From NCBI GenBank assembly GCA_021776635.1, contig JAJFFN010000035.1, positions 236,864-300,863 of the forward strand: a stretch of DNA of 64,000 nucleotides, in the 5' to 3' direction. Shown piece by piece: positions 7,524 to 16,996 of this stretch. The stretch comes from Robiginitomaculum sp. (GTDB lineage Bacteria; Pseudomonadota; Alphaproteobacteria; Caulobacterales; Maricaulaceae). The number at the start of each line of letters is the position of its first letter. The stretch's first letter is position 1. Made by a program: the position numbers and the translations under genes. The notes under the pieces are model-generated. The model had not been told where the DNA came from and did no database searches. It saw nothing but the letters and a program-made list of their open reading frames with translations.

Positions 7524-8735
7524 TCATACTCTCTCAATAATAATTGCGCTGCCCATACCGCCGCCTACGCAGAGTGTGATAAGTGCAGTTTTCTTATTGG
7601 AACGCTCTAGCTCGTCGACCATGGTGCCGATAATCATCGCGCCAGTGGCCCCAAGGGGATGACCCATGGCAATGGCGCCGCCGTTGACGTTCATTTTTTC
7701 GTGGGGCACATCCAAGGCTTGCATAGCGCGCAGCACTACGGACGCGAAGGCTTCATTTATCTCCCATATATCAATATCATCGACACTCATGCCTGCTTTA
7801 TCTAGAACTTTGCGCGATACAAATTCAGGGCCGGTCAGCATGATGGTTGGCTCGGAGCCTATTTCTGCGAAGGCGCGAATTTTGGCGCGGGGTTTCAAGC
7901 CTAAGTCTTTACCGATTTGTTCGTTACCGACCAAAACCAGTGAAGCACCGTCAACAATGCCGGATGAATTACCGGCATGATGGACATGGTTGATGGTCTC
8001 TATTTCAGGGTATTTTTGCAAAGCCACAAAATCAAAACCGGGCATCATCTGACCCATAGCCGCAAAGCTCGGGTTTAAGGAACCAAGTGACTGCATATCT
8101 GTACTGGGGCGCATATGTTCGTCTTTGGACAATATATTTACGCCCATCTGGTCTTTGACCGGCACGATTGATTTTTCAAACCGACCTTCGTCCCATGATG
8201 TCGCCGTGCGCTTTTGGCTCTCGACCGCATAGGCATCACAATCATCACGAGAGAAGCCATATTTAGTGGCGATCAAATCAGCCGAAATCCCTTGGGGGAT
8301 AATATTGTGATCAAAGGCAATGGCAGGGTCAACGCCCATAGCCCCACCGTCACTGCCCATGGGAATGCGCGACAGGCTTTCGACCCCGCCGCCGACAACC
8401 ATATCGGACATGCCGGACATAACCTTGGCTGCCGCAATATTAACGGCTTCAAGGCCGGAGGCGCAAAACCGGTTGATGGATACGCCCGCACAGGACTGAT
8501 CCCAATCGGCCGTAATCACCGCAGAACGGGCTATGTCTGCACCTTGGCCTTTAACCTGATGCACACATCCCAGAATGACATCATCAACTTTCGATGTATC
8601 AAGATCATTACGGTCACGCAGAGCTTCAAGTTGTTGCGCCGCGAGAGAAAGCGCCGTTATCTCGTGCAAACTCCCGTTCTTCTTGCCCTTACCACGCGGT
8701 GTGCGAAGTGCGTCATAAATATATGCTGTTGTCAT
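7524..8735 (-). CDS. Acetyl-CoA C-acyltransferase (thiolase)
   Basis: Thiolytic cleavage of 3-ketoacyl-CoA, the last step of beta-oxidation. The 403-residue protein from the ATG at 8735 begins [17 protein letters not shown], the normal thiolase N-terminus; a longer in-frame reading to 8861 overlaps the upstream gene and is not favoured. The nucleophilic Cys is in [15 protein letters not shown] (about residue 90). The C-terminal catalytic His and Cys are in [16 protein letters not shown] and [13 protein letters not shown]. The gap to the preceding acyl-CoA dehydrogenase is 47 bp. It forms a functional pair with the FadB-like protein 650 bp downstream. Confidence 0.94.
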   Translation of the reverse strand: MTTAYIYDALRTPRGKGKKNGSLHEITALSLAAQQLEALRDRNDLDTSKVDDVILGCVHQVKGQGADIARSAVITADWDQSCAGVSINRFCASGLEAVNIAAAKVMSGMSDMVVGGGVESLSRIPMGSDGGAMGVDPAIAFDHNIIPQGISADLIATKYGFSRDDCDAYAVESQKRTATSWDEGRFEKSIVPVKDQMGVNILSKDEHMRPSTDMQSLGSLNPSFAAMGQMMPGFDFVALQKYPEIETINHVHHAGNSSGIVDGASLVLVGNEQIGKDLGLKPRAKIRAFAEIGSEPTIMLTGPEFVSRKVLDKAGMSVDDIDIWEINEAFASVVLRAMQALDVPHEKMNVNGGAIAMGHPLGATGAMIIGTMVDELERSNKKTALITLCVGGGMGSAIIIERV

Positions 8736-8782
8736 TTTTTTGTCCTTACTATTTTCTTCTTCCCGTTTACGGGTATGGTTGT

Positions 8783-9940
8783 TTACAAACTCCGCGAAAT
8801 AACGAGTTTCATAATCTCGTTGGTGCCGCCGTAAATGCGTTGGACGCGGGCGTCGCGCCACATACGGGCTATGGGGTATTCATTCATATAGCCGTAGCCA
8901 CCGAACAATTGCAGACAGCGGTCAATGACAATGCATTGCTGGTCTGTAACCCATAATTTGGCCATAGATGCGGTGGTTGTATCCAAAGCACCGCGCAAGT
9001 GTTTTTCTGCGCAATCATAGGTGAACGACTTGGCAATGGTGACGAGCGTTTTAATCTCAGCCAGCTCGAACTGCGTATTTTGAAAATCCATAATGCGTTT
9101 GCCAAAAGCTTTGCGCTCTTTGACATATTCAACGGTAATTTCGAGGGCTTTCTCCATCGTCGCGGACGCTTGCACGGCAATATTTAGGCGTTCTTGCGGC
9201 AGCTCTTGCATGAGCTGAATAAACCCGCCACCAGTTTCAGGTCCCAAGAGGGCGTCTGCCGGAACCTGCATGTCGTCAAAGAAAAGCTCAGCTGTATCTT
9301 GGGCGTCAAGTCCGACTTTATCGAGAACACGCCCACGTCTAAATCCCTCTAAGTCGTCGGTTTCAACGACGAATAAGGATTTAGAATGTTTACCCTCGCC
9401 GCCAGTATCGGCAACAATAATTACGAGGTTAGCCGTGCCGCCGTTCGTGATGAAGGTTTTAGAGCCGTTAATCACCCAACCATTTCCGGATTGTTTGGCG
9501 CTTGTACGCACGCTTTGCAAATCGGATCCTGTCCCCGGCTCGCTCATAGCAATCGCACCAACAAGTTCGCCGCTCGCCATACGTGGCAACCATTTTTGCT
9601 TTTGCTCTTCGGTGCCGTAATGCAATATATAAGGCGCAACAATCGCGTTGTGCAAGGACAAGCCAAAGCCCTCGACGCCCGCATGTTCCAGCTCTTCCAT
9701 AATGATCATTTCGTGGCGATAATCACCGTCACCGCCGCCGTACTGGGCTGGAATTGCACAATTCAGCAAGCCCATTGCCCCGGCTTCATTCCAAAACTTC
9801 CGGTCAACCTTTTTATTTTTGCGGAAACGCTCCGAATGGGGTGCCATTTCGCGCGCATAAAACCCGTGTACGGCCTCTCGAAAAATATTGATATCTTCTT
9901 CGTCGTACCAATCGGGGTTTTTAAAGTTTAATGCGCTCAT
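8783..9940 (-). CDS. Acyl-CoA dehydrogenase (about 385 aa class)
   Basis: FAD-dependent alpha,beta-dehydrogenation of an acyl-CoA. It has the standard single-domain layout: N-terminal helical region, the flavin segment [19 protein letters not shown] (about 133-151), the middle beta-domain with [14 protein letters not shown], and the C-terminal helical domain ending with [21 protein letters not shown] and [12 protein letters not shown]. The Glu of GGTNEIM is the likely catalytic base. Length is typical of short/medium-chain or long-chain (LcdH-like) members, and chain specificity cannot be read from motifs. It lies 9 bp downstream of the larger paralogue. Confidence 0.93.
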   Translation of the reverse strand: MSALNFKNPDWYDEEDINIFREAVHGFYAREMAPHSERFRKNKKVDRKFWNEAGAMGLLNCAIPAQYGGGDGDYRHEMIIMEELEHAGVEGFGLSLHNAIVAPYILHYGTEEQKQKWLPRMASGELVGAIAMSEPGTGSDLQSVRTSAKQSGNGWVINGSKTFITNGGTANLVIIVADTGGEGKHSKSLFVVETDDLEGFRRGRVLDKVGLDAQDTAELFFDDMQVPADALLGPETGGGFIQLMQELPQERLNIAVQASATMEKALEITVEYVKERKAFGKRIMDFQNTQFELAEIKTLVTIAKSFTYDCAEKHLRGALDTTTASMAKLWVTDQQCIVIDRCLQLFGGYGYMNEYPIARMWRDARVQRIYGGTNEIMKLVISRSL

Positions 9941-9949
9941 CTTTCGTGC

Positions 9950-11740
9950 CTAAAACCGATCCGCAGCCAAGGCCATAACGGGTTCAGCGCCTGTTTGGAC
10001 TTTAGCCAAATGTGCATCTATATTTGGCAAAATGCGTGCAAGGAAATATTTGCCGGTGATCAGTTTGTCGGCGTAGAACGGATCGTCATTTCCGGCATCA
10101 ATGGCCGCTTGAGCCACTTTGGCCATGCGCGCCCACATATAACTCAACATAGCAATGCCCATCATATGCATATAATCGACCGAGCCAGCACCCGCATTAT
10201 CGGGGTTGCTCATGCCGTTTTGCATGAGCCACATTGTGCCAGCCTGCAATTTGTTTTTAGCACTTAAAAGGCCATCCATGAACGGTTTTAAGTCCTCATT
10301 CCCTTCGTTTTCTTTGACGAATGCATCTATTTCTGCCGATATACTCATGAGCGCACGACCGCCTTTGCGGGCAAGTTTTCGTCCAACGAGGTCAAGCGCC
10401 TGAATGCCGTTGGCACCTTCATAGATTTGCGCGATACGTGCATCACGGACAAATTGGCTCATGCCCCATTCTTCAATAAAACCATGCCCGCCGTAAACCT
10501 GCTGTGCATTAACACAGTTATTGAAACCTATATCCGTGATATAACCTTTAATCACAGGGGTCATCAGGCCGAGATAATCATCGGCACGTTCACGCACTTT
10601 TTCATCTGGCGAGACTTTTTCCAAGTCTTCTTGTAAAGCTAGCCAGTAAATAAACGCTCGTGCACCTTCGTTGAATGCACGGCTGTCCATAAGCATTCTG
10701 CGCACATCGGGATGGACAATGATCGGGTCTGCAGGCCCGTTTTCGTTTTTAGCGCCCGTCAGTGAACGACCTTGAATGCGGTCATTGGCATAAATGGCCG
10801 CATTTTGGTAAGAGACCTCGCTTTGGCAAAGCCCCTGCATACCAACGCCGAGCCGCGCCTCGTTCATCATCACAAACATAACCTTAAGGCCTTTGTGGGC
10901 TTCACCGATCAATTCGCCGACGGCGTCATCAAACACCATGACACAAGTAGAATTACCGTGAATGCCCATTTTTTCTTCTATAGAGCCACAAGATACACCG
11001 TTATTGTCACCAACAGTGCCGTCTTTATCAACCTTGTTCTTTGGGACGATAAAGAGGGAAATGCCTTTTACGCCTTCTGGCCCATCTTCAATACGCGCCA
11101 AAACCAAATGAATAATATTGTCGGACATACCGTGCTCGCCAGCAGAGATAAAGATTTTCTCGCCGGTAATTTTATAGGTGCCGTCAGCTTGTGGGACGGC
11201 TTTGGTCTTAAGCAGTCCCAAATCTGTACCGCAATGACTTTCGGTTAAATTCATCGTGCCTGTCCATTCGCCCGTATACATTTTTGGCAGGTAGAAGTCT
11301 TTTTGGGCATCAGACCCGCCAATAGAAATGGCTTTGGAGGCACCGCCCGTCAGACCCGGATACATGCCAAAGGCCATATTTGCCGAACTGGTCATTTCTC
11401 CGCATGCAAGTCCCAATACCCCCGGAAGACCTTGACCGCCGTATTTTGTATCCGCCGATAAACCCATCCAGCCATTTTGCCGCAATTGGTCAAAGGCCTC
11501 ATGAAAGCCCGGCGGTGTGGTGACAGAGCCGTCAGCGTTACGCACACAGCCATGCTCGTCGCCGACACGGTTAAGCGGGGTCAACACTTCTTCTGCAAAC
11601 TTTGCGCTTTCTTCTAGGATAGCATCGATCATCTCTGGATCTGCATCTTGGAAGCTTTTAAGTTCTGCAAAGCGCGAAAGTTCAAGAACTTCGTGTAGTA
11701 AAAATTTTTGGTCCCGTGTGGGTGCTTTATATGTAGGCAT
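9950..11740 (-). CDS. Acyl-CoA dehydrogenase, DmdC-like 596-aa family
   Basis: A large acyl-CoA dehydrogenase of the type annotated as 3-methylmercaptopropionyl-CoA dehydrogenase (DmdC) or a generic FadE-like enzyme with a C-terminal extension. The start MPTYKAPTRDQKFLLHEVL is characteristic of this family. Also visible are LTESHCGTDLGLLKTKAV (flavin contact, about 166-183), YKITGEKIFISAGEHG, VYGGHGFIEEWGMSQFVRD and the catalytic-base segment QIYEGANGIQALDLVG. The last 150 or so residues form the extra helical domain. Whether the natural substrate is methylmercaptopropionyl-CoA or ordinary fatty acyl-CoA cannot be decided; the beta-oxidation context favours the latter. Confidence 0.9.
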   Translation of the reverse strand: MPTYKAPTRDQKFLLHEVLELSRFAELKSFQDADPEMIDAILEESAKFAEEVLTPLNRVGDEHGCVRNADGSVTTPPGFHEAFDQLRQNGWMGLSADTKYGGQGLPGVLGLACGEMTSSANMAFGMYPGLTGGASKAISIGGSDAQKDFYLPKMYTGEWTGTMNLTESHCGTDLGLLKTKAVPQADGTYKITGEKIFISAGEHGMSDNIIHLVLARIEDGPEGVKGISLFIVPKNKVDKDGTVGDNNGVSCGSIEEKMGIHGNSTCVMVFDDAVGELIGEAHKGLKVMFVMMNEARLGVGMQGLCQSEVSYQNAAIYANDRIQGRSLTGAKNENGPADPIIVHPDVRRMLMDSRAFNEGARAFIYWLALQEDLEKVSPDEKVRERADDYLGLMTPVIKGYITDIGFNNCVNAQQVYGGHGFIEEWGMSQFVRDARIAQIYEGANGIQALDLVGRKLARKGGRALMSISAEIDAFVKENEGNEDLKPFMDGLLSAKNKLQAGTMWLMQNGMSNPDNAGAGSVDYMHMMGIAMLSYMWARMAKVAQAAIDAGNDDPFYADKLITGKYFLARILPNIDAHLAKVQTGAEPVMALAADRF

Positions 11741-11775
11741 GGTGTCCTCCCTTTACTGTAATATTGGCCTTTAAG

Positions 11776-12276
11776 TTATACTGGTATAAAATCTTCATCC
11801 ATTCTCGCGCGAAACATAGCGTCATAGGCTTCGGCGAATTGAAACACACCACCAGTTGGTGCGTTTTTAATATGGTTGTCAATTATTTCACACAAATCCT
11901 GCATATCTTTTGCGATGACTTCAATGTCTTCGCGCTTACGGCGTAGGCGGGCAATTACGGCTTCGAAGCTCGTTTTGCGCCTTAATAATTCATCGGTAAC
12001 CGTAACGCTCCCATCTGTAACATCAAGAAATTGCTTAATATCTTCAAGTGAAAAACCAATGCGTTTAGCGCGCAGAATTTTCTCTAAGCGTTCGCGGTCT
12101 TGGACATTGAACACACGGCGCCCATTTGCGCGGCGCGGCGATAACAGACCCTTGTCCTCATAAAACCGAATGGCGCGTGTTGTAATTTCAAAAAGCTCCG
12201 CCGTGTCAGCAATACCCCAATTCCCCTGCTCTTTGGGGGAGCTTATTGTAGCGCTGGCTTTGTGGTTTGAATACAT
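11776..12276 (-). CDS. MerR-family transcriptional regulator of the beta-oxidation operon
   Basis: A 166-residue regulator. The MerR winged helix-turn-helix is at about residues 19-90: GIADTAELFEITTRAIRFYEDKGLL, then RRANGRRVFNVQDRERLEKI and FSLEDIKQFLDV. A C-terminal coiled coil for dimerisation follows (ARLRRKREDIEVIAKDMQDLCEI). The usual N-terminal strand is preceded by about 18 disordered residues. No metal-binding cysteine cluster is visible (the only Cys is in DLCEI), so an acyl-CoA or other organic ligand is likelier than metal. It is first in the operon. A 24-bp palindrome lies 12 bp upstream of its start. Resemblance to LiuR-type catabolic MerR regulators is inference. Confidence 0.88.
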   Translation of the reverse strand: MYSNHKASATISSPKEQGNWGIADTAELFEITTRAIRFYEDKGLLSPRRANGRRVFNVQDRERLEKILRAKRIGFSLEDIKQFLDVTDGSVTVTDELLRRKTSFEAVIARLRRKREDIEVIAKDMQDLCEIIDNHIKNAPTGGVFQFAEAYDAMFRARMDEDFIPV

Positions 12277-12288
12277 GCGTGTTATTTA

Positions 12289-12312
12289 ATTGACGTTAAC
12301 GTTAACGTCAAT
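12289..12312. promoter_or_regulatory. 24-bp perfect palindrome, probable MerR operator
   Basis: ATTGACGTTAAC at 12289-12300 is followed directly by its exact reverse complement. The site contains nested GTTAAC palindromes. It sits in the 96-bp gap between the divergent MerR gene and the exported-protein gene at 12373, 12 bp before the MerR start codon. Length and symmetry suit a MerR dimer at an elongated promoter spacer, and resemble operators described for LiuR-type regulators of fatty-acid and branched-chain amino-acid catabolism. The palindrome is seen directly; the binding partner is inferred. Confidence 0.75.
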
Positions 12313-12372
12313 AGCTAAATTTGCTGTATTAGCATCTTGACCCAATAGGATTTCGCGCACAAAAGCCTGATT

Positions 12373-14073
12373 ATGAGATACCTCCAATTATTACTTATAC
12401 TTTTCGCGATGTTCGTGCCCTCTGCTGCTGCCCAGGAGGACAGCAAAAAAACACCAAGAGAGCAAATCTTACAAGATTTGAACCTCGTTGATAATGTTCT
12501 CAGCGAGCCTGAACAAAGGCCAAATAAAAAAACAGAAACCATTAAAGGCTTACGGGGAAGCACACCTGAAAAATCCAGTTTAAAAATTTTGCTTGACGCA
12601 ATTTCTGCCGAAATCGCCAAACCCAAAAAACCCATTAAAATTGAACGCACAATCGCGCCATTTTATTTAAGTGCTCAGGATTATCTTACTATGAGAGGTC
12701 ATGAGGCAAGCGATCAAATGGTGCTGCATTATGAAGTTACAAATGGCGCCGCGACGGGAAAAGGTCTTGGTACGGTCAAACAAGTTCAGCTTATCCTAGG
12801 TAAAAAATTTGCAGCAATGCAAGTTGATAAAAACCTGACCATTTATGATTTTAAATTGGACCGAATTTTAACTGTAAACCCTGAATATAATATGGACGGA
12901 AAGACGACTGGAAAATTGCTATTTGAGAACACATCTCTTTACGCAAAAGTATACCGGGATATTACGGCGGTGCGCAGTGTTACAAATAATGGGCAATTAA
13001 AAACACTGGACTTAGGACAAGGTACGTCATTGGATGCGTTTTGGGTTGAAAGTTCAATGAGTTGGGCTGGCAAGAAAGCGCAAACGGCACTCGCTATTAA
13101 AAAGACGGGCAATTCACTGAAAATCAAACGTGAAGACGAAATAATTTTAAGTGCCGAGTTTTCGGATGAAAAATATAAAGACGACAATACCAAAAACAGC
13201 CTATTTGCTTTTGCGCATCATGAATGGCCTTTGCACCCATCCGTTTTACGTGAACTTTATACACAGGCCGCACCGCCCACAAAATTTGAGATGCTTGCTT
13301 ACGGCCCTTCTGCACCAAAAGGGCAAAAACAAGTTTGGACACTAATTGAACGCAAACACATAAACGCAGAATTTCCACTTCCCTCGAAAGCCATCAGTTC
13401 CTCACAAAGGCAACAGGTTTCGCCCCTTGTGTTTTTAATTGATGAAGCCGTCCACAATAGAGCCTTGGCGGGTATTCAGTCAGTAAATGAGATGACGCAA
13501 ATATTTAATACCAACATGGATAAAGCGGCATTTGGACAGGCATGGGTTCTTGGCCAAAAATATATGGCATATTCTGGAAACTGTAAAAACCCTGATGATT
13601 TGACTATTTGCGACGCAGTTGCCAATCTGGAGCAATCACAAAAGGATGCGTTTCCAAAGCCCATACAAGATTATATAAAGGCCATGTCTTTGGTGCGCAG
13701 TAAAGGTAAGAACGCAGAGGCCGTTGCAATCCTTGCGCCCTATCTCGATAAAAAGGAAACACCGGCATTTATTATCCGTACAGCGGCAATGGCGCGTGCG
13801 AAAATGAAAAAAATGAACGCCCGTAAAGCTGGTGTCGAAACGCTCAACGCTGAAAGTCTATTGCAAATCTCTCTCGCGAAAGATCCTTACGACCCCAACA
13901 CATATGTAGGTTTGGGACAAGTTTTGGCAGCCAATGGCGCATTGGAGCAATCTTGGGACATATATGATGCTCTTCGTGCAGGTATTCCAACCTCGGATTC
14001 GCTCGAAGTTAAAATCACGCGGCTTGAAGATAATTTAAGAAGAACTGCCCCAGGTTATTTTTTACAACAATAA
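12373..14073 (+). CDS. Exported protein of unknown function with helical C-terminal repeats
   Basis: A 566-residue protein not recognised as a named family. A clear Sec signal peptide (MRYLQLLLILFAMFVPSAAAQ) predicts cleavage after AAA, giving a periplasmic product. The middle section (about 90-330) is beta-rich and of mixed charge. The last 180 or so residues are helical and repeat-like (AEAVAILAPYLDKKETPAFIIRTAAMARA; NTYVGLGQVLAANGALEQSWDIYDAL), suggestive of TPR-type repeats. Two cysteines in NCKNPDDLTICDAV could form a disulfide. It is divergent from the MerR gene across the palindromic operator and could be co-regulated. No function is assigned. Confidence 0.75.
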   Translation: MRYLQLLLILFAMFVPSAAAQEDSKKTPREQILQDLNLVDNVLSEPEQRPNKKTETIKGLRGSTPEKSSLKILLDAISAEIAKPKKPIKIERTIAPFYLSAQDYLTMRGHEASDQMVLHYEVTNGAATGKGLGTVKQVQLILGKKFAAMQVDKNLTIYDFKLDRILTVNPEYNMDGKTTGKLLFENTSLYAKVYRDITAVRSVTNNGQLKTLDLGQGTSLDAFWVESSMSWAGKKAQTALAIKKTGNSLKIKREDEIILSAEFSDEKYKDDNTKNSLFAFAHHEWPLHPSVLRELYTQAAPPTKFEMLAYGPSAPKGQKQVWTLIERKHINAEFPLPSKAISSSQRQQVSPLVFLIDEAVHNRALAGIQSVNEMTQIFNTNMDKAAFGQAWVLGQKYMAYSGNCKNPDDLTICDAVANLEQSQKDAFPKPIQDYIKAMSLVRSKGKNAEAVAILAPYLDKKETPAFIIRTAAMARAKMKKMNARKAGVETLNAESLLQISLAKDPYDPNTYVGLGQVLAANGALEQSWDIYDALRAGIPTSDSLEVKITRLEDNLRRTAPGYFLQQ

Positions 14074-14116
14074 TTACACCAAAATAACCAGTAACATTGA
14101 CAAATATGGGCATTTG

Positions 14117-14132
14117 TTAACGCCATTTTAAC
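14117..14132 (+). promoter_or_regulatory. CtrA box upstream of the PodJ-like gene
   Basis: TTAACGCCATTTTAAC is an exact match to the CtrA consensus TTAA-N7-TTAAC, lying 85 bp before the ATG at 14217. CtrA is the cell-cycle master response regulator of dimorphic alphaproteobacteria. In Caulobacter, podJ is cell-cycle controlled, so the position above a PodJ-like gene makes functional sense. The match is direct; in vivo binding is inferred. Confidence 0.65.
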
Positions 14133-14216
14133 TATAAATAACGCAATTCTTATTCAAACTGATTTGCTTAGCGTGGGGTTATTCGACACAGGTAGCAGTT
14201 ATAGGGATAAGCATTC

Positions 14217-16946
14217 ATGGCGACACCATTGAAATCTTCGGTAAAACGACCAAGAAAAAATGTTGCAAAGCCGTTGAGGGCGACCAAAAAACCGAGCCTG
14301 AATAAAACGCCAGAAAAAGGAAATTCTCCTCAGCTTAAAGTCATGGCAAAAAAAGCAAATGTAAAAACCACTTCTAAAAAAACCACATCTAGTAAGCAAA
14401 AAAGCAGAGATACATTGGCTTCATTAAGGCGTCATGTTGACGACATAGAGAAGCGCTTAAAGCGGGCAAACAGCCTTACAAAAACGTCAGTGCGTGCTTT
14501 GAAAACATCCTATGAAGCTCTTGAAGGCGATACGCGGACAACTGAGTTAACCGAACATATCGAAAACCTTTCAACACGCTTGTCGGGAATGATTGAACAA
14601 ACCCGCCAAGATGTCGGACATGACCTCAGGATTGTCTTAAACGACCCTCGACTGGAAACTTTGTCTGATGCTTTGACCAAGGCAAATCAACGTTTGACGG
14701 CTGCGGAACACAAACAGGCCGAAGCCATAAACGGTATCAATTCTCATATCGCAAAACTTGCTACAGTTGTTGATGCACGTATGCAGCGCGAGGAGCGTCA
14801 AAGACAAAAAAGCGAGGCGGTAATCGTCAACCGAATGGACAGCATTGAGCGTGAAAGCGCCAATGCTATAAAATCCATAGGCGAAAACATTGTTCGTGTT
14901 TCAGAAGATGTAGCAGAAAAAACCCAGTTTTTAAAAGGCGAGCTCGCCGAGAAGGCCCTAGAGCATCAGCAGGATTATGATGACCATAAGCACGAAATAG
15001 CGCGGCGTATTGAAGCTATTGAGGATGAGCAGCGCAATCAAACACCCGCCTTAGAGCGTAAAATTGTCAAATTGAGCACACGCCTTGAAGCATTAGAATA
15101 CAATATCACTAATTCTGAAGCGCCAAATGTAGATAATACAAGTGCGCCAGAGCCTGAAGATGCGCCGCAAATTCTAGAGCAAATTACGGACGGCGCGCAA
15201 AGCCACGAAGATGCCTTGGTGCAAGAATACGGCGTATATGATGCCGTGCTAGAAGACTTGGCAATTGCGCCTCCATCGGTAGAAGCCGTGCAGCCAGGCA
15301 AACCTTTTGTGCCTGTTGAATATGTAGCCAATACTCAAGACAATCAAAATGAGGAAACATTCTCTCCGCGTTCTTTAGTAGCAGGAGGCTCGGATAACAA
15401 TGCTGAGCTACACGATGAAAACGTGCAGAGGGAACCTATCGCTGAAAACGAACCTCAGGTCTATGTCGCGCCGAGCTCGGAAGATCAGGGCATAGCGCAA
15501 CAAAATAATGTTGATCCATCTACATATGAACAAACACCGCCGCCAATGCCACATGTTGAGCTTAACGCAATGCCAACTGCGCCTCTCAATGCCGCCCCGC
15601 CGCCCATTCCGACGCGAGACGAAGCACCATCAACACAGTCTTTAGAGCCTTCGATGGAAAGCGCTCGGCCTGGGGCAGAGCCAATAAAAGGTAAGAAACG
15701 CAAAAAGAACAAACGGGCTAAAAAAAGCGGCACTGATGGCGGTTCTGATGGTGGAAGTTCTGATGGTGGAAGTTTTGGCGGTCATGGGTTGATACGCAAA
15801 GTCGCGTTATTAGGCGGCGTCGCAATAATAGCTTTATTTGCGTATAACACAATTGTTCCGAAAATTTTTGGGCCGGACAATGATTATCCGCAAACAGCCA
15901 AAGATGCACTTGCCCAAAGGCAAGCTCTAAGTGCTAACGATACGCCGATAAATCTAAGCATTGGCGATGGAAAAATTGTTGAAACAACCAAACCAGTGGG
16001 TGATTATTCACAAACAATGGCAGCACCTGACCTTGGTAAAGAAGGCACGAAAGCACAAGCAGCACAGAAACAGAGTTTGGAAACTGCCGCCGCCAACGGG
16101 AATGCCATTGCGCAATTTCAGCTTGGCTTGTCGCATCTCGAAGCGGGGCGCAATGCTGATGCGGTTCGCTTAATACGCCTATCGGCCAATCAAGGCCAAC
16201 CAGCGGCACAATACCGGTTAGCAAAATTATACGAAACTGGTATAGGTGTTAAGGTCAATAGTAAAACGGCCAAAGATTTATTATCAAAATCAGCCAATGC
16301 TGGGAACCGTATTGCCATGCATGATTTAGGGCATTATTATGTTACGGGTGCCGACGGTTCGTCCCCTGATTTACAACAAGCGGTCAAGTGGTTTTCCATG
16401 GCAGCTAATCGCGGTGTTCTCGATTCTCAATTTAATTTAGCCGTTTTATATCAAGGCGGTTCAGGGGTCGTTCAGAGCCTAGAAGAAGCATATATATGGT
16501 ATGCAATCGCAGGATCCCAAGGCGATGAAGCCGCAGCGCAGCGCATGGGGGCAGTTGCTCTCGAACTATCCGAAGATGAACTCACCAGTGCAAAATCTCG
16601 GGTCAAAGCATTCGCGCCTAAGCCCGTAAATAACACAGCAAATGGTATATTTAGAAACTTGCCATGGATTACTCAAAAAAGAGGAATTACTCAAAAACGG
16701 GGGATTACTCATAAAAGAGGGACCCCCCAAAAACAAACTGCCGCCATCCCAACGGGCTTATCAAATATAAAAGGCGCCCAGCAAATGCTTGCGTCCCTTG
16801 GTTATGCAGTAGGAAAACCCGATGGTAATCTCGGCCCCAATACGCGCAATGCCATTATCAGATTTGAGCGCGCCCAAGGCATGCCAGAAACAGGACGCGT
16901 CAACGCCGTGTTGATAAAGCGGTTGCAATTGGCGGTTGGTGTATAA
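14217..16946 (+). CDS. PodJ-like polar localisation protein: coiled coil, TM, Sel1 repeats, peptidoglycan-binding domain
   Basis: A 909-residue single-pass membrane protein with the PodJ architecture. In order: a basic N-terminus rich in Lys/Thr; a long cytoplasmic coiled coil (about 60-305); an acidic, Pro-rich linker (about 305-500); a Lys-rich stop and a Gly/Ser stretch; one TM segment (VALLGGVAIIALFAYNTIVP, about 527-546); periplasmic Sel1-type repeats (AIAQFQLGLSHLEAG, PAAQYRLAKLYETGIGV, LDSQFNLAVLYQGGSGV, about 625-785); and a C-terminal peptidoglycan-binding domain (MLASLGYAVGKPDGNLGP, about 855-909). In Caulobacter, PodJ organises the flagellar/holdfast pole. Two internal tandem repeats occur, at 15745-15775 and 16668-16721. 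A CtrA box lies upstream. Confidence 0.85.
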   Translation: MATPLKSSVKRPRKNVAKPLRATKKPSLNKTPEKGNSPQLKVMAKKANVKTTSKKTTSSKQKSRDTLASLRRHVDDIEKRLKRANSLTKTSVRALKTSYEALEGDTRTTELTEHIENLSTRLSGMIEQTRQDVGHDLRIVLNDPRLETLSDALTKANQRLTAAEHKQAEAINGINSHIAKLATVVDARMQREERQRQKSEAVIVNRMDSIERESANAIKSIGENIVRVSEDVAEKTQFLKGELAEKALEHQQDYDDHKHEIARRIEAIEDEQRNQTPALERKIVKLSTRLEALEYNITNSEAPNVDNTSAPEPEDAPQILEQITDGAQSHEDALVQEYGVYDAVLEDLAIAPPSVEAVQPGKPFVPVEYVANTQDNQNEETFSPRSLVAGGSDNNAELHDENVQREPIAENEPQVYVAPSSEDQGIAQQNNVDPSTYEQTPPPMPHVELNAMPTAPLNAAPPPIPTRDEAPSTQSLEPSMESARPGAEPIKGKKRKKNKRAKKSGTDGGSDGGSSDGGSFGGHGLIRKVALLGGVAIIALFAYNTIVPKIFGPDNDYPQTAKDALAQRQALSANDTPINLSIGDGKIVETTKPVGDYSQTMAAPDLGKEGTKAQAAQKQSLETAAANGNAIAQFQLGLSHLEAGRNADAVRLIRLSANQGQPAAQYRLAKLYETGIGVKVNSKTAKDLLSKSANAGNRIAMHDLGHYYVTGADGSSPDLQQAVKWFSMAANRGVLDSQFNLAVLYQGGSGVVQSLEEAYIWYAIAGSQGDEAAAQRMGAVALELSEDELTSAKSRVKAFAPKPVNNTANGIFRNLPWITQKRGITQKRGITHKRGTPQKQTAAIPTGLSNIKGAQQMLASLGYAVGKPDGNLGPNTRNAIIRFERAQGMPETGRVNAVLIKRLQLAVGV
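16668..16721 (+). repeat. Three tandem 18-bp units encoding ITQKRG in the PodJ-like protein
   Basis: Units at 16668-16685, 16686-16703 and 16704-16721 each begin ATTACTCA and encode ITQKRG, ITQKRG and ITHKRG. They lie in the linker between the Sel1 repeats and the peptidoglycan-binding domain. The length is a multiple of three, so the frame is kept. Another 15-bp duplication (encoding SDGGS twice) is at about 15745-15775. Confidence 0.85.
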
Positions 16947-16996
16947 CCGATTTATTCTCTTAGAGTTTTGTATTATTAATTATTAGGAAAGATTCT

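Noticed and set aside
8214..8834. 206-codon plus-strand frame opposite the thiolase gene
   Set aside because: Antisense shadow of a well-supported gene; no domain signature.
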